Source: an uncultured Bacteroidota bacterium (GTDB taxonomy: Bacteria; Bacteroidota; Bacteroidia; Bacteroidales; GWA2-32-17). Taken from it: a stretch of DNA of 46,996 bases. The notes beneath the pieces were generated by a model. The model saw only the letters and a list, made by a program, of their open reading frames with translations. It was not told the DNA's origin and did not search any database. The DNA is taken from the NCBI GenBank assembly GCA_903872185.1, contig CAIQJL010000215.1:1-46996 (forward strand). Direction: 5' to 3'. Below are positions 9,001 through 17,812 of this stretch, one piece after another. The stretch's first letter is position 1, and each line of letters opens with the position of its first letter. A program made the position numbers and the translations under genes.

Positions 9001-10901
9001 TTGTGAAATCGTTTCCCCTCACATTCTTCACAAATAACCTCTACATTTCCCAGAAAGTGCATGCCTACTTCTTGTACGCCAGCCCCCTCGCATGCTTCAC
9101 ATCTGCCACCTTTTACTACAAATGAAAACTGACCTTTTTTGTAGTCTCTATTTTTTGATTCGGGTTGTGCTGCAAATAAATCTCGAATATAATCGGACAT
9201 GCCCGTATAAGTTGCCGGATTACTTTTAGGTGTTCTTCCAATTGGTGATTGATCGAGATGAATAACTCTTCTAAAAATCTCTGTACCATGTGATTTATTA
9301 GAAACGGATTTTTCGAGAAATTCTTCAATCAAACTTGATTTTCCACTTCCAGAAACACCTGTTATTACATTAAAACAATTTGCCTTAAATTCTACAGTTA
9401 TATTTTTTAGGTTATGTTTAGTTGCGTTTGGGATGCCAAAATATTTTGAGGTCGCACTTCGACTTCGCTCAGTGTGACCATAGTTGAAAGTTTCTTTATT
9501 AGTTAGAAAATTATATGTTTTACTGTTTTGAATAGAACTTTTAAGAAAATCTTCCAGACTTCCACTAAAAAGTATTTCCCCACCTGCTTCGCCTGGTCCC
9601 GGACCAATATCAATAATATAATCTGCTTCAAGCATCGTTTGTTTATCGTGCTCAACAACGATTACAGTATTTTTATTTTCTACAAGTGATTTAATTACTT
9701 TCATTAATCGTTGATGATCTGCCGGATGAAGTCCTGCACTAGGCTCGTCTAAAACATATAGCACATTTCTTAAGCCTGTTGCTGCCTGATTTCCTAATCT
9801 TATTCTTTGAAATTCTCCACCCGAAAGTGTTGTTGATTCACGATCCAATGACAAATAACCTAAACCTAAATCAATAAGAACTTGTGTGCGGTTAAGAATA
9901 AGTTCACGAATAGGTTCAACAATTTCTTTTTCCTGAGACGAGATTTTTAACTCTTTAAAATATTGAAAAATCTGATTAATGTTATATTCAGTAAAACCAG
10001 AAATGTCTTTACCCCATAACTTTACTGAAAGGGATTGTTCATTCAACCTTTTTCCTTTACATTGCTTACATTTAAACGATCTAACAAATCGAAGAATGTT
10101 TGGATTTCTATCACGTTTCAAAATTTCTTCCATTACAGGGATTATCCCTTTGTAATATCCTTCCTCGCGTGGTTTGGCCGTTATGCCAGTCCACTTCATT
10201 CGTGACTCAAGAGTGTGTTTACCAAATGGAATTTTTATTTTTTCGGTACCATACCAAATAATATTTTTCTGATACTCTGTTAACTCATTCCAAGAAATAT
10301 CAACATTAAAACCTTCAGAATTGCAAACATCATTCAGAATATCAATTGTTACTTGTGAATAAATAATGTAACCATTTGGAGTTGACAAAACCATACAACC
10401 TTGTCGCAATGATTTTAAAGCATCAGAAATTATTAATTCTGAATCAATTTTATCCTCTACCCCTAACCCTTTACAAATAGGACATTGCCCTTGAGGTAAA
10501 TTAAATGAAAAAAAACTACGATTTATTTTTAAATTTTCAATTTCTGACTTTCCAAGTCTGGCAAATAACAATCTCAAATAATCATAAATTTCAGTCAAAG
10601 TACCAACTGTTGATCGAGGATTTTGAACTGAATTTTGCTGACTTACTGCAATAACGGGAAATAAACCACTTATTTTCTTAACATGTGGTTTTCTTAATTT
10701 TTTTCCAACCTGGTGGCTTCCAGAAAGAAAGTTTTCGAGAAATAACCTTTGACCCTCTCTGCAAATAACATCATACACAAGACTGGATTTTCCACTACCA
10801 GAAACTCCTGTAACAACGGTTAACTTATAATGCGGTATTTTAACACTTACATTTTTTAAGTTATTTTCGGTTGCGTTTTCTATGATAATTTCAGGATTCA
10901 A
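6069..10901 (-). CDS. Tandem UvrA2-like ABC ATPase fusion (two UvrA-like units, four ATPase domains, no UvrB-binding domain)
   Basis: Walker A GVSGSGK(S/T)SL four times; signatures LSGGEFQR, LSGGEAQR, LSGGEFQR, LSSGEMQR; Walker B with DEP..GLH four times; four CxxC..CxxC zinc-module pairs; sequence passes from LFARLGK / LYSRAGK almost directly to FSFN...CPxCKGLG, so the UvrB-binding insertion is missing in both halves. Confidence 0.92.
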   Translation of the reverse strand: MNPEIIIENATENNLKNVSVKIPHYKLTVVTGVSGSGKSSLVYDVICREGQRLFLENFLSGSHQVGKKLRKPHVKKISGLFPVIAVSQQNSVQNPRSTVGTLTEIYDYLRLLFARLGKSEIENLKINRSFFSFNLPQGQCPICKGLGVEDKIDSELIISDALKSLRQGCMVLSTPNGYIIYSQVTIDILNDVCNSEGFNVDISWNELTEYQKNIIWYGTEKIKIPFGKHTLESRMKWTGITAKPREEGYYKGIIPVMEEILKRDRNPNILRFVRSFKCKQCKGKRLNEQSLSVKLWGKDISGFTEYNINQIFQYFKELKISSQEKEIVEPIRELILNRTQVLIDLGLGYLSLDRESTTLSGGEFQRIRLGNQAATGLRNVLYVLDEPSAGLHPADHQRLMKVIKSLVENKNTVIVVEHDKQTMLEADYIIDIGPGPGEAGGEILFSGSLEDFLKSSIQNSKTYNFLTNKETFNYGHTERSRSATSKYFGIPNATKHNLKNITVEFKANCFNVITGVSGSGKSSLIEEFLEKSVSNKSHGTEIFRRVIHLDQSPIGRTPKSNPATYTGMSDYIRDLFAAQPESKNRDYKKGQFSFVVKGGRCEACEGAGVQEVGMHFLGNVEVICEECEGKRFHKETLEIKYKEKNISEILDFSIKEAHEFFEKEKKITQFTQVLLDLGLGYIKLGQSSNTLSGGEAQRVKLATELVKTSAGQILYILDEPTTGLHLADIKVLLFALKKLIEKGNTILSIEHHADFILSADHVIDLGPGSGDEGGQIIFSGNPQELANCDKSITGIELKKHITNDGGKCGRFAQINDSKTSVHACFKEEIELNGITTHNLKNLNVTFPLNKITTVCGVSGSGKSSLVFDTLNAESQRRFNDSLSSYIRQFIGKTGNAEITSAFGLTPAVCIQKKRVTSNPRSTVGTFTGIYDLLRLLYSRAGKYPENINPLFASAFSFNNESGACPECKGLGNRTTCDPYKLVSNKEMSLINGAMNGSKTGKFYGDPFGQYVAAIITVGKLLNIDFEKSWQLLSENEKLIAMYGSSETIDVDWNYKRGNVEGTHKFKTEWKGFVNLVNDEYFRKHNDGRGEAMLSLMKQEKCFACNGKRLNPESISVTIAGIDISTFSSFSIEECYQLFNDNKFFERNFLTNQQSSTALTLSKEIMSLLEPLLNVGLGYISIDRVISTLSGGEFQRLQLAAGFSSGLTGITYIIDEPSFGLHSSDLLKIKSVISGLKNAGNTVVMVEQSEVLISMSDYTIELGPEGGKNGGNIIEKGIPKEVLSKRKKSESLLFNSTLTQGLTIQKASANNLKEISLEIPLGGFIVISGVSGSGKTSLLNDVIYESYLAGKPVSCENISSFDKFEQIVYVEQEMPFQSALSIPATYLGIFEIIRDTFAKSPVAITNNFKSSHFSFNTKDGQCSNCNGTGNLSVSLDYFTDAKVTCEICNGLRYNKNVLKIKIDGFSIGDLLNKSFSELKLFFENNISEKNKAKLNPLLQLMEQIGLGYLTLGQPLNTLSSGEMQRLKLTKAISESFKSKTLYLLDEPTGGLHAYDIEKLIKLFQQIIKNGSSIICVSHDPLLIKCADWLIETGPGAGKEGGEIVFSEKTDF
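8433..8482. repeat. Imperfect palindromic element inside the UvrA-like fusion, at the junction of the two UvrA units
   Basis: Arms AGCGTGGACGCT (8433-8444) and AGCGTCCACACT (8471-8482) are inverted with 11/12 identity; 26-bp spacer contains a smaller dyad AATCATTGATT. Encodes KCGRFAQINDSKTSVHACF. Confidence 0.6.
9450..9479. repeat. Palindromic intergenic-type repeat (GGTCACACTGAGCGAAGTCGAAGTGCGACC) in frame within the UvrA-like fusion
   Basis: Minus-strand GGTCACACTGAGCGAAGTCGAAGTGCGACC; arms GGTCACACT/AGTGCGACC pair at 8/9 positions; encodes GHTERSRSAT. The core CACTGAGCGAAGTCGAAGTG is recalled as a common dispersed repeat in Bacteroidetes genomes. Confidence 0.75.
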
Positions 10902-11020
10902 GTCTTGTTATTTTGGGTTGAAATTAGAAAATATTATTTAAAAAAATTTAATAACTCAATCTATAAAGTCTAAAAACTCATTTATTTTTTTCTTTATTTT
11001 GCCATCGAAAACCAAAAGCT

Positions 11021-11416
11021 ATGAAATACAAACAAAACCAACATCGTTCAATCCTACATTTTATTGTTATGCCTGTGATTTACAGCCTTATTATTCCTAT
11101 TGTAATTCTCGACATATGGATTGAAATTTATCATCGCATTTGTTTTGCTGCATATGGTATTCCTTATGTAAAAAGAGGTAAATACGTTAAAATAGACAGG
11201 CATAAACTGCAATACCTTAAGCCTTATGAAAAATTTAACTGCATGTATTGCGGTTATGCCAATGGGTTACTTCAATACTCGTGTGTAATTGCCGGTGAAA
11301 CTGAAAAATACTGGTGTGGAATAAAGCACCAACTTAATGAGGAATTTTGTGAACCTCAACATCATGCCGAATTTATTCCATATGGAGATGAAGATGCTTA
11401 TAAAAAATTAGGTTGA
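11021..11416 (+). CDS. Conserved hypothetical small membrane-anchored protein with Cys motif
   Basis: N-terminal hydrophobic segment then FNCMYCGYANGLLQYSCVIAGETEKYWCGIKH; clean ORF. Confidence 0.75.
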   Translation: MKYKQNQHRSILHFIVMPVIYSLIIPIVILDIWIEIYHRICFAAYGIPYVKRGKYVKIDRHKLQYLKPYEKFNCMYCGYANGLLQYSCVIAGETEKYWCGIKHQLNEEFCEPQHHAEFIPYGDEDAYKKLG

Positions 11417-11420
11417 AAAA

Positions 11421-13505
11421 TTACTGTTTCTCGTTTATTCCTTTTAATAATATTCTTGCAATATTAGATGCATGGCGGTTTATGGCATTAAACATTCCCA
11501 GCAATTCCATATGAAATCTGCTACTGTCAACAGATTGCTGAACTTCACCCGCAAGCCTTAAAAAATGACTTTTTTCGAGCTCAATTGCTAAATCGCTGTA
11601 TTTCTTGCCTTTTTTATTTATGACTTTGGCCTTTTCTAAATTAACATCACGAAATACTTCAATGGCTCTGGATAATTGTTTTTGACATCGATTATGAAAA
11701 TCAACTATTTCTTTTTTTCCTTCATTACTGAAACTATGGCCGCTAACAACCCACTCTTTTGCTTTTGGCAAAAGATTAACAGCAACTATATCTGCCATTT
11801 GCTCAAGCTCTTTAACAACAGATAACATTTGAAACGCTTCATTTGTATTTTCTTCATGAACATTTAATCGACTGATTTTTATTAAATATTCAGAGGTTCT
11901 ATCACGTAAATAATCAACGAGTTTTTCATTCTTTTCAACTTCTGGTATAACATTTCCTTCATTTAGTAGAAACGGTAACAAAACATCATTAACCATATCC
12001 TGCACAATATGAGCTATACGAATTGTTTCCTGTTTTGCAAGATTAAGCGCCAGTGGCGGTGTTGATAAAATATTATCATCTAGAAATTGTACGGAAAGAA
12101 AAGTTTGTGTATTTGCTTTTTTAGTTGGTACAAGCTTGTCAATAAGTTTTGCAAATAGACTTGTAAATGGCAGTGAAATAATTGTTAACCCTAAATAAAA
12201 CAATGTATGCGAATTTGCAATTTGTCTGGGAATTGCAACAGAAGCACCTGCAGTTGCTTCAGAAACAGAAACAGACCTAACCAAATCAGCAAAAGCAGGA
12301 ATCCACCAAACAATTAATCCAGCACCAATTATCCTATACACAGTATGAGCAACAGCAACTTTTTTTGCTTCGGTAGAAACACCTACGGATGCAATAATTG
12401 CCGTAACAGAAGTCCCAACGTTTGCACCAATTAACAATGGAATTGACGCTTCTAACGAAAGTAATCCTTGCGAACCAAGAATTATTACAATACCAATAAA
12501 GGCGCTTGCGCTTTGTGTTATAGCTGTAAATATTATGCCTGCAAGAACACCAATAAGCGGATTTTCCATTTCAAGCAAAGCATCTATTACCGGCTGAAAA
12601 GTTTTTAAGGGCCCTATTGATTCTGACATTAACATTAAGCCCAGAAACAATAATCCCAGACCAGTTATTATTTGTCCCAAATGTTTAAAGTAATGCCTTT
12701 TTGAAAAAAAATTCAATATAAAACCTACTGCAACAAAAGCCAAAGCATATTTACTAATATTTAACGCAACTAACTGTAATGTAAGAGTAGTACCAATTGC
12801 TGAACCAATAATAACAGGAACAGTTTGTCGGAATCTCATTAGCCCTGAATCTACAAAGCTTATAAGCATTACAGACATTGCGCTGCTACTTTGAATTACA
12901 GTTGTTATAAATGCCCCAATACCAAGTCCTGTTATACGGTTATTTGTTAAGCTACCTAAAATTGTTCGTAATTTATTTCCTGCAGAACGCTGTAAACCAT
13001 CACTCAAGTAATTAATTCCAAACAAAAATAATCCTAATCCTCCCAGCAATCCAAAAACTACCCACCATACCCAATAATTTTGTCTAACCGTTACTTTGTA
13101 TGCAAGTATTCCAGAACTCGTATCACCTGCTAAAAAAGCAGCTAATAAATACTCCCCAGATTCTTTTGCCGGCAAGTAATTAAATTCTGCTATCCCATTA
13201 TTATTTGTAACTATTATTGCAGGTGAAACTATTCCCTTTTCTTTTTTATCAGGTGATAAAACAACTCTCATTTCAACAGGAACCCCAGCAACTGGATTTC
13301 CTTTTTCAGAGACTAAAACTTTAATTGTTTTAAATAAATATTGACCAGAAGTTACTACCTGATTATCTCCACAATAATTTAAGGAATTATTAATTATTGG
13401 TTTTGATAAAACAGTCTGGCCACTGACAAAACCAGTAATAAAAAATAAAACAAAAATAAAAGTTATACTTCTCATAAAGTATTTAAAGTCAGTTTTAAAA
13501 TTCAA
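11421..13505 (-). CDS. Na/Pi cotransporter family protein with N-terminal secreted Ig-like domain and C-terminal PhoU-like domain
   Basis: GLFLFGINYLSDGLQRSAGNKLRTILGSLTNNRITGLGIGAFITTVIQSSSAMSVM and the second TAITQSASA repeat; N-terminal signal sequence plus GNPVAGVPVEMRV...TNNNGIAEFNYLPAKESGEYLLAA (Ig-like); C-terminal helical PhoU-like tail. Confidence 0.9.
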   Translation of the reverse strand: MNFKTDFKYFMRSITFIFVLFFITGFVSGQTVLSKPIINNSLNYCGDNQVVTSGQYLFKTIKVLVSEKGNPVAGVPVEMRVVLSPDKKEKGIVSPAIIVTNNNGIAEFNYLPAKESGEYLLAAFLAGDTSSGILAYKVTVRQNYWVWWVVFGLLGGLGLFLFGINYLSDGLQRSAGNKLRTILGSLTNNRITGLGIGAFITTVIQSSSAMSVMLISFVDSGLMRFRQTVPVIIGSAIGTTLTLQLVALNISKYALAFVAVGFILNFFSKRHYFKHLGQIITGLGLLFLGLMLMSESIGPLKTFQPVIDALLEMENPLIGVLAGIIFTAITQSASAFIGIVIILGSQGLLSLEASIPLLIGANVGTSVTAIIASVGVSTEAKKVAVAHTVYRIIGAGLIVWWIPAFADLVRSVSVSEATAGASVAIPRQIANSHTLFYLGLTIISLPFTSLFAKLIDKLVPTKKANTQTFLSVQFLDDNILSTPPLALNLAKQETIRIAHIVQDMVNDVLLPFLLNEGNVIPEVEKNEKLVDYLRDRTSEYLIKISRLNVHEENTNEAFQMLSVVKELEQMADIVAVNLLPKAKEWVVSGHSFSNEGKKEIVDFHNRCQKQLSRAIEVFRDVNLEKAKVINKKGKKYSDLAIELEKSHFLRLAGEVQQSVDSSRFHMELLGMFNAINRHASNIARILLKGINEKQ

Positions 13506-13702
13506 ACCTACATGTTTTTTGAAGATTTTACAATCTTATGATATAAAAAGTGCCTTAAGTATTTAAAGTTTAAAGTACTTAAAGTTCATAAAAAACCATT
13601 AGTCCCAGCAAAATCAGTAATCTACATACTTATTATTCTTTCTAAGTTACTTTACCTAAATTATTACTTTAAGCTATTTCGTTATATTTTATAACAGAAC
13701 AT

Positions 13703-13710
13703 TATCTTTG
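13703..13710 (+). promoter_or_regulatory. Bacteroidetes-type -7 element TATCTTTG upstream of the PLP lyase gene
   Basis: Matches TAnnTTTG 16 bp before ATG 13726. Confidence 0.45.
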
Positions 13711-13725
13711 CAAAAAAATTAAATA

Positions 13726-14907
13726 ATGGAAAATACAAACAGTGGTTTTAACACAAAATTAATTCACGCAGGTGATGCACACGATCAATGGGGAAGTGCA
13801 GTAACTCCCATTTATCAAACTTCAACATTTGCTTTTAAAAATGCAAAACATGGTGCAGATTGCTTTGCTGGCAAGGAAAAAGGATTTATTTATACCAGAA
13901 TTGGTAATCCAACCATTGAAGCCTTAGAAAAAAAGGTTGCAATTTTAGAAAATGGTTTTGGTGGCATCGCTTTAGCATCAGGAATGGCAGCTGTTACAGC
14001 TGTTTACATGACTCTTTTATCTAAAGATTCACATATTTTAAGCACAAGCGCTGTTTATGGTCCAAGCAGATCTGTTTTAGAAACTCATTTCATGAAATTT
14101 GGTGTTGAATGCACTTTTGTTGATACTTCAAATATTGAAAATATTGAAAAAAATATTCGCCCAAATACAAAAATGCTTTATATAGAAACTCCTGGAAATC
14201 CAACCATCTCAATTACAGACATTGCTGCCTGTGCTGAAATTGCACACAAGCACGGAATTCCAGTTGTTGTTGATAACACTTTCTGTAGCCCTTATTTACA
14301 AAAACCTTTAGATTTAGGCGCAGATATCGTTTTACATTCAATTACTAAATTTATTAATGGTCATGCCGATGTTGTTGGTGGAGTAATAATTGCAAAAGAT
14401 TCTGAAATGTATGCAAAGCTTCGTAAGACAATGGTTTATATGGGTGGCAACATGGATCCACATCAGGCATATTTGGTTGTTAGAGGAATAAAAACTCTTA
14501 CAATCCGCATGGATCGTGCACAGGAAAATGCAATTAAAATTGCTGATTATTTAGAAGCACATCCAAAAGTTGGTAAAGTTATGTTCCCTGGATTAAAATC
14601 GCATCCACAATACGAACTTGGAAAAAAACAAATGAAAGGTCCGGGTGCTATGATTAGCTTTGAGCTTAAAGGCGGATACGAAGCTGGTGAAATTTTAATG
14701 GACAATGTAAAAATTGCTATGCTTGCAGTTTCGCTTGGAGGAATAGAAACGTTAATTCAACATCCGGCTTCAATGACACATGCAGGAATGGGAAAAGAAG
14801 GAAGATTGGCTGCTGAGATCACAGACGGTTTAGTTCGTTATTCTGTAGGAATCGAAGACGTTGAAGATTTAATTCAGGATTTAGATCAAGCTTTAGCAAA
14901 AATATAA
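13726..14907 (+). CDS. PLP-dependent Cys/Met metabolism enzyme (methionine gamma-lyase / cystathionine gamma-synthase family)
   Basis: [63 protein letters not shown] (PLP lysine), [17 protein letters not shown]. Confidence 0.93.
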   Translation: MENTNSGFNTKLIHAGDAHDQWGSAVTPIYQTSTFAFKNAKHGADCFAGKEKGFIYTRIGNPTIEALEKKVAILENGFGGIALASGMAAVTAVYMTLLSKDSHILSTSAVYGPSRSVLETHFMKFGVECTFVDTSNIENIEKNIRPNTKMLYIETPGNPTISITDIAACAEIAHKHGIPVVVDNTFCSPYLQKPLDLGADIVLHSITKFINGHADVVGGVIIAKDSEMYAKLRKTMVYMGGNMDPHQAYLVVRGIKTLTIRMDRAQENAIKIADYLEAHPKVGKVMFPGLKSHPQYELGKKQMKGPGAMISFELKGGYEAGEILMDNVKIAMLAVSLGGIETLIQHPASMTHAGMGKEGRLAAEITDGLVRYSVGIEDVEDLIQDLDQALAKI

Positions 14908-14923
14908 AAACAAACATTTTCCT

Positions 14924-16198
14924 ATGAACTTGATTCAAGAATTACAGTGGAGAGGCATGGTTCAGGATATTATGCCAGGAACAGAAGAAAAATTATTAAA
15001 AGAAAAAACCATTGGATATATTGGTTTTGACCCCACTGCTGATTCACTTCACATAGGAAGTTTAGTACAAATTATTTTACTTATGCACCTTCAAAGAGCC
15101 GGTCACCAGCCGGTTGCTTTGGTTGGTGGTGCAACAGGTATGGTTGGTGACCCATCAGGTAAATCAGAAGAAAGAAATTTACTTTCTGAAGATATCTTAA
15201 AGCATAATGTTGAATGCGTTCATAATCAACTAGCGAGATTTCTTGACTTTACCTCAACAACAAATCCAGCAATTATGGCCAATAATTTTGATTGGTTTAA
15301 AGAGATGGGGTTTTTAACATTTATAAGAGATGTAGGCAAGCACCTTACCGTTAACTATATGATGTCAAAAGATTCTGTAAAAAAAAGGATGGAAACAGGA
15401 ATTTCTTTTACTGAATTTAGTTACCAACTTTTACAAGGATATGATTTTTACTGGCTTTTTAAAAACAAAAATTGTCACCTGCAAATGGGTGGTGCCGACC
15501 AATGGGGCAACATGACTACCGGAGCAGAACTTATTAGAAGAATGTGCGGTGGCGAAGCATTTTCGTTTACAACACCATTAATTACAAAAGCTGATGGTGG
15601 AAAATTTGGAAAAACAGAAAAAGGAAATATCTGGCTTGATGCAGCCAAAACATCACCTTACGAATTTTATCAGTTTTGGGTAAACGTATCCGACGAAGAT
15701 GCTGAAAAATATATCAAGATTTTTACTTTCATTTCAAAAGAAGAAATTGACACATTAATAAATCAGCACAGACTGGAGCCACACATGCGTTTACTTCAAA
15801 CCAGATTAGCAAAAGAAGTTACATGTATGGTTCATTCAGAATCTGATTACAATTCAGCTGTTGAAGCATCTCAAATACTTTTTGGAAAAGGGACAAAAGA
15901 AATGCTTGAAAAAATGGACGAAAATTTATTTTTATCTGTATTTGAAGGCATTCCACAATTTAGTATTTCAAAATTAGAACTCGAACAAGGCATTTTGATT
16001 ACAGATTTACTTGCAGTTAAAACACAGGTTTTTCCAAGTAAAGGCGAGGCAAGAAAAATGATTCAAGCTGGTGGATTAAGCATAAATAAAGAAAAAGTTA
16101 GTGATGATATTAGTATAAATTCATCAGCTTTATTAAACGGAAAATTCTTTTTAATACAAAAAGGAAAAAAGAATTATTTTTTATTAAAAGCAGAATAA
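14924..16198 (+). CDS. tyrS: Tyrosyl-tRNA synthetase
   Basis: [14 protein letters not shown] (HIGH-like), [25 protein letters not shown] (KMSKS-like), C-terminal S4-like domain. Confidence 0.98.
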   Translation: MNLIQELQWRGMVQDIMPGTEEKLLKEKTIGYIGFDPTADSLHIGSLVQIILLMHLQRAGHQPVALVGGATGMVGDPSGKSEERNLLSEDILKHNVECVHNQLARFLDFTSTTNPAIMANNFDWFKEMGFLTFIRDVGKHLTVNYMMSKDSVKKRMETGISFTEFSYQLLQGYDFYWLFKNKNCHLQMGGADQWGNMTTGAELIRRMCGGEAFSFTTPLITKADGGKFGKTEKGNIWLDAAKTSPYEFYQFWVNVSDEDAEKYIKIFTFISKEEIDTLINQHRLEPHMRLLQTRLAKEVTCMVHSESDYNSAVEASQILFGKGTKEMLEKMDENLFLSVFEGIPQFSISKLELEQGILITDLLAVKTQVFPSKGEARKMIQAGGLSINKEKVSDDISINSSALLNGKFFLIQKGKKNYFLLKAE

Positions 16199-16211
16199 TT
16201 CTCAAGGATTT

Positions 16212-17663
16212 TTAATCCTCATCTCTGTTTTTAATAATATGTAACATCCCTTTTAAGTCAATAAGTTTTAAAGCAAATGCAGCAATAATGCCTGTAATGC
16301 CTATTAAAACAAAACCCAAGAACCAATTATCAAAAGTATTTTTAAATAAAATGCCTATTGCTGTAATGCCAGCAATAAATATTAATAAAATTGAAATAAA
16401 ATTATAGTTTGTTTTAAAACCAAAAACTTTATTTGCAATAAATATTTGAATAATTGCCGTAAGTGATTGTGTTGTTAAACTGGCCATTGCAGAACCAAAG
16501 GCATGAAATCTTGGAATAAGAATAATGTTCAAAATAATATTAAATACCATCGCTATTGCAGCCATAATATTTAATTGCCTAAAACTACCATTTGCGGTTA
16601 ATAAAGTGCCATAAATATATGTTGTAGACATTGCTATTAATCCGGGAATAATAATGGCAAATATTTCTGATGAATAAGACAATCTGCTACCATGATATAA
16701 AAGTTGAATTAACTCTTCTTTATAAATTATCGCACCTATTACAAAAATCAAAGCAGGAACAATAATTAGTCTGTATGAAAATTGAACTAATTGATCAACT
16801 GGATCTTTGTGTTTTAGCATTTTCGAAAAAATTGGCAACAATAGCCCTGCGAACAAAAATGCAATCATAGATGTAGCATCTAAAATTCTATAGGACTGGG
16901 CATAAATACCAGCTTCTTCGGCTCCGTTAGGCAGCATTCTCTCAAGCATTACAGAATCAATACGATTATAAAATGCCATTAAAAAAATTAATAATGCAAA
17001 AGGGTAGCTTTGTTTTAAAAATGCCAAGAAAAAGAACCTGTCAAAATTAAGTTTCAAAAAACCTGCTTTCCTTAGAACAATAAATAAAGTAAATAAAGCA
17101 GTTGAAAGATATGCTACGGTCTGAGAATACACAAACCATTCTATTTTAAATGGAGTTGATGTAACATGTCCCCAAAGTAAAACACTACAAATAATAATCA
17201 TTAATAAACGATCGAGAACAGAAATGAGACTATCTGTTTTAAACATGTGCAAACCACTTAAATTTGATCGCAAATAAAGAATAAATGAAAGCAAAAACTG
17301 GTTGGCAACTAAAAACAATAGCATTTGAATTTGCCTAAAGTCATATTTAATAATTACAGCAATTGCAAGACAAACTATAGTATAAAATACAGCTAACAGG
17401 AATTTTAATACAATAACATTTGATAAGTGCTTGTTTAGCAGCTGATTGTTTTGGGCGATGTTTTTGTTATTGTAATTAGTAATTCCAAAATCTAAAAGAA
17501 TATTTAAAATTAGGCTAAAATTAAAAAGGGCAATATAAAAGCCATAATCTCCCGAACCCACAACATTCTGAACGCTTCGATCAATACCAAACATCCAGAA
17601 TGGCTTAACAAGTAAGTTAAGAAAAAGTACTAATCCAAGATTTGTTACAAATAGTCTTTTCAA
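16212..17663 (-). CDS. Polysaccharide flippase (Wzx/MATE-like)
   Basis: Multi-TM protein, NYNNKNIAQN and YNRIDSVMLERMLP.GAEEAGIYAQSYRILDA motif characteristic of Wzx-type flippases. Confidence 0.88.
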   Translation of the reverse strand: MKRLFVTNLGLVLFLNLLVKPFWMFGIDRSVQNVVGSGDYGFYIALFNFSLILNILLDFGITNYNNKNIAQNNQLLNKHLSNVIVLKFLLAVFYTIVCLAIAVIIKYDFRQIQMLLFLVANQFLLSFILYLRSNLSGLHMFKTDSLISVLDRLLMIIICSVLLWGHVTSTPFKIEWFVYSQTVAYLSTALFTLFIVLRKAGFLKLNFDRFFFLAFLKQSYPFALLIFLMAFYNRIDSVMLERMLPNGAEEAGIYAQSYRILDATSMIAFLFAGLLLPIFSKMLKHKDPVDQLVQFSYRLIIVPALIFVIGAIIYKEELIQLLYHGSRLSYSSEIFAIIIPGLIAMSTTYIYGTLLTANGSFRQLNIMAAIAMVFNIILNIILIPRFHAFGSAMASLTTQSLTAIIQIFIANKVFGFKTNYNFISILLIFIAGITAIGILFKNTFDNWFLGFVLIGITGIIAAFALKLIDLKGMLHIIKNRDED

Positions 17664-17812
17664 CTTTATACTTATATTAAGGAGGGCAAAAGTAAAAAAA
17701 TAAGTCGATTTTTATTAAAAAATAGACCAGACTCTTTAATAAAAGGTTGTTTAACCTAATGTTTTTAAATTACGGTTAATTATTATAATTTTGACCGAAA
17801 TTATTTAGAAAA

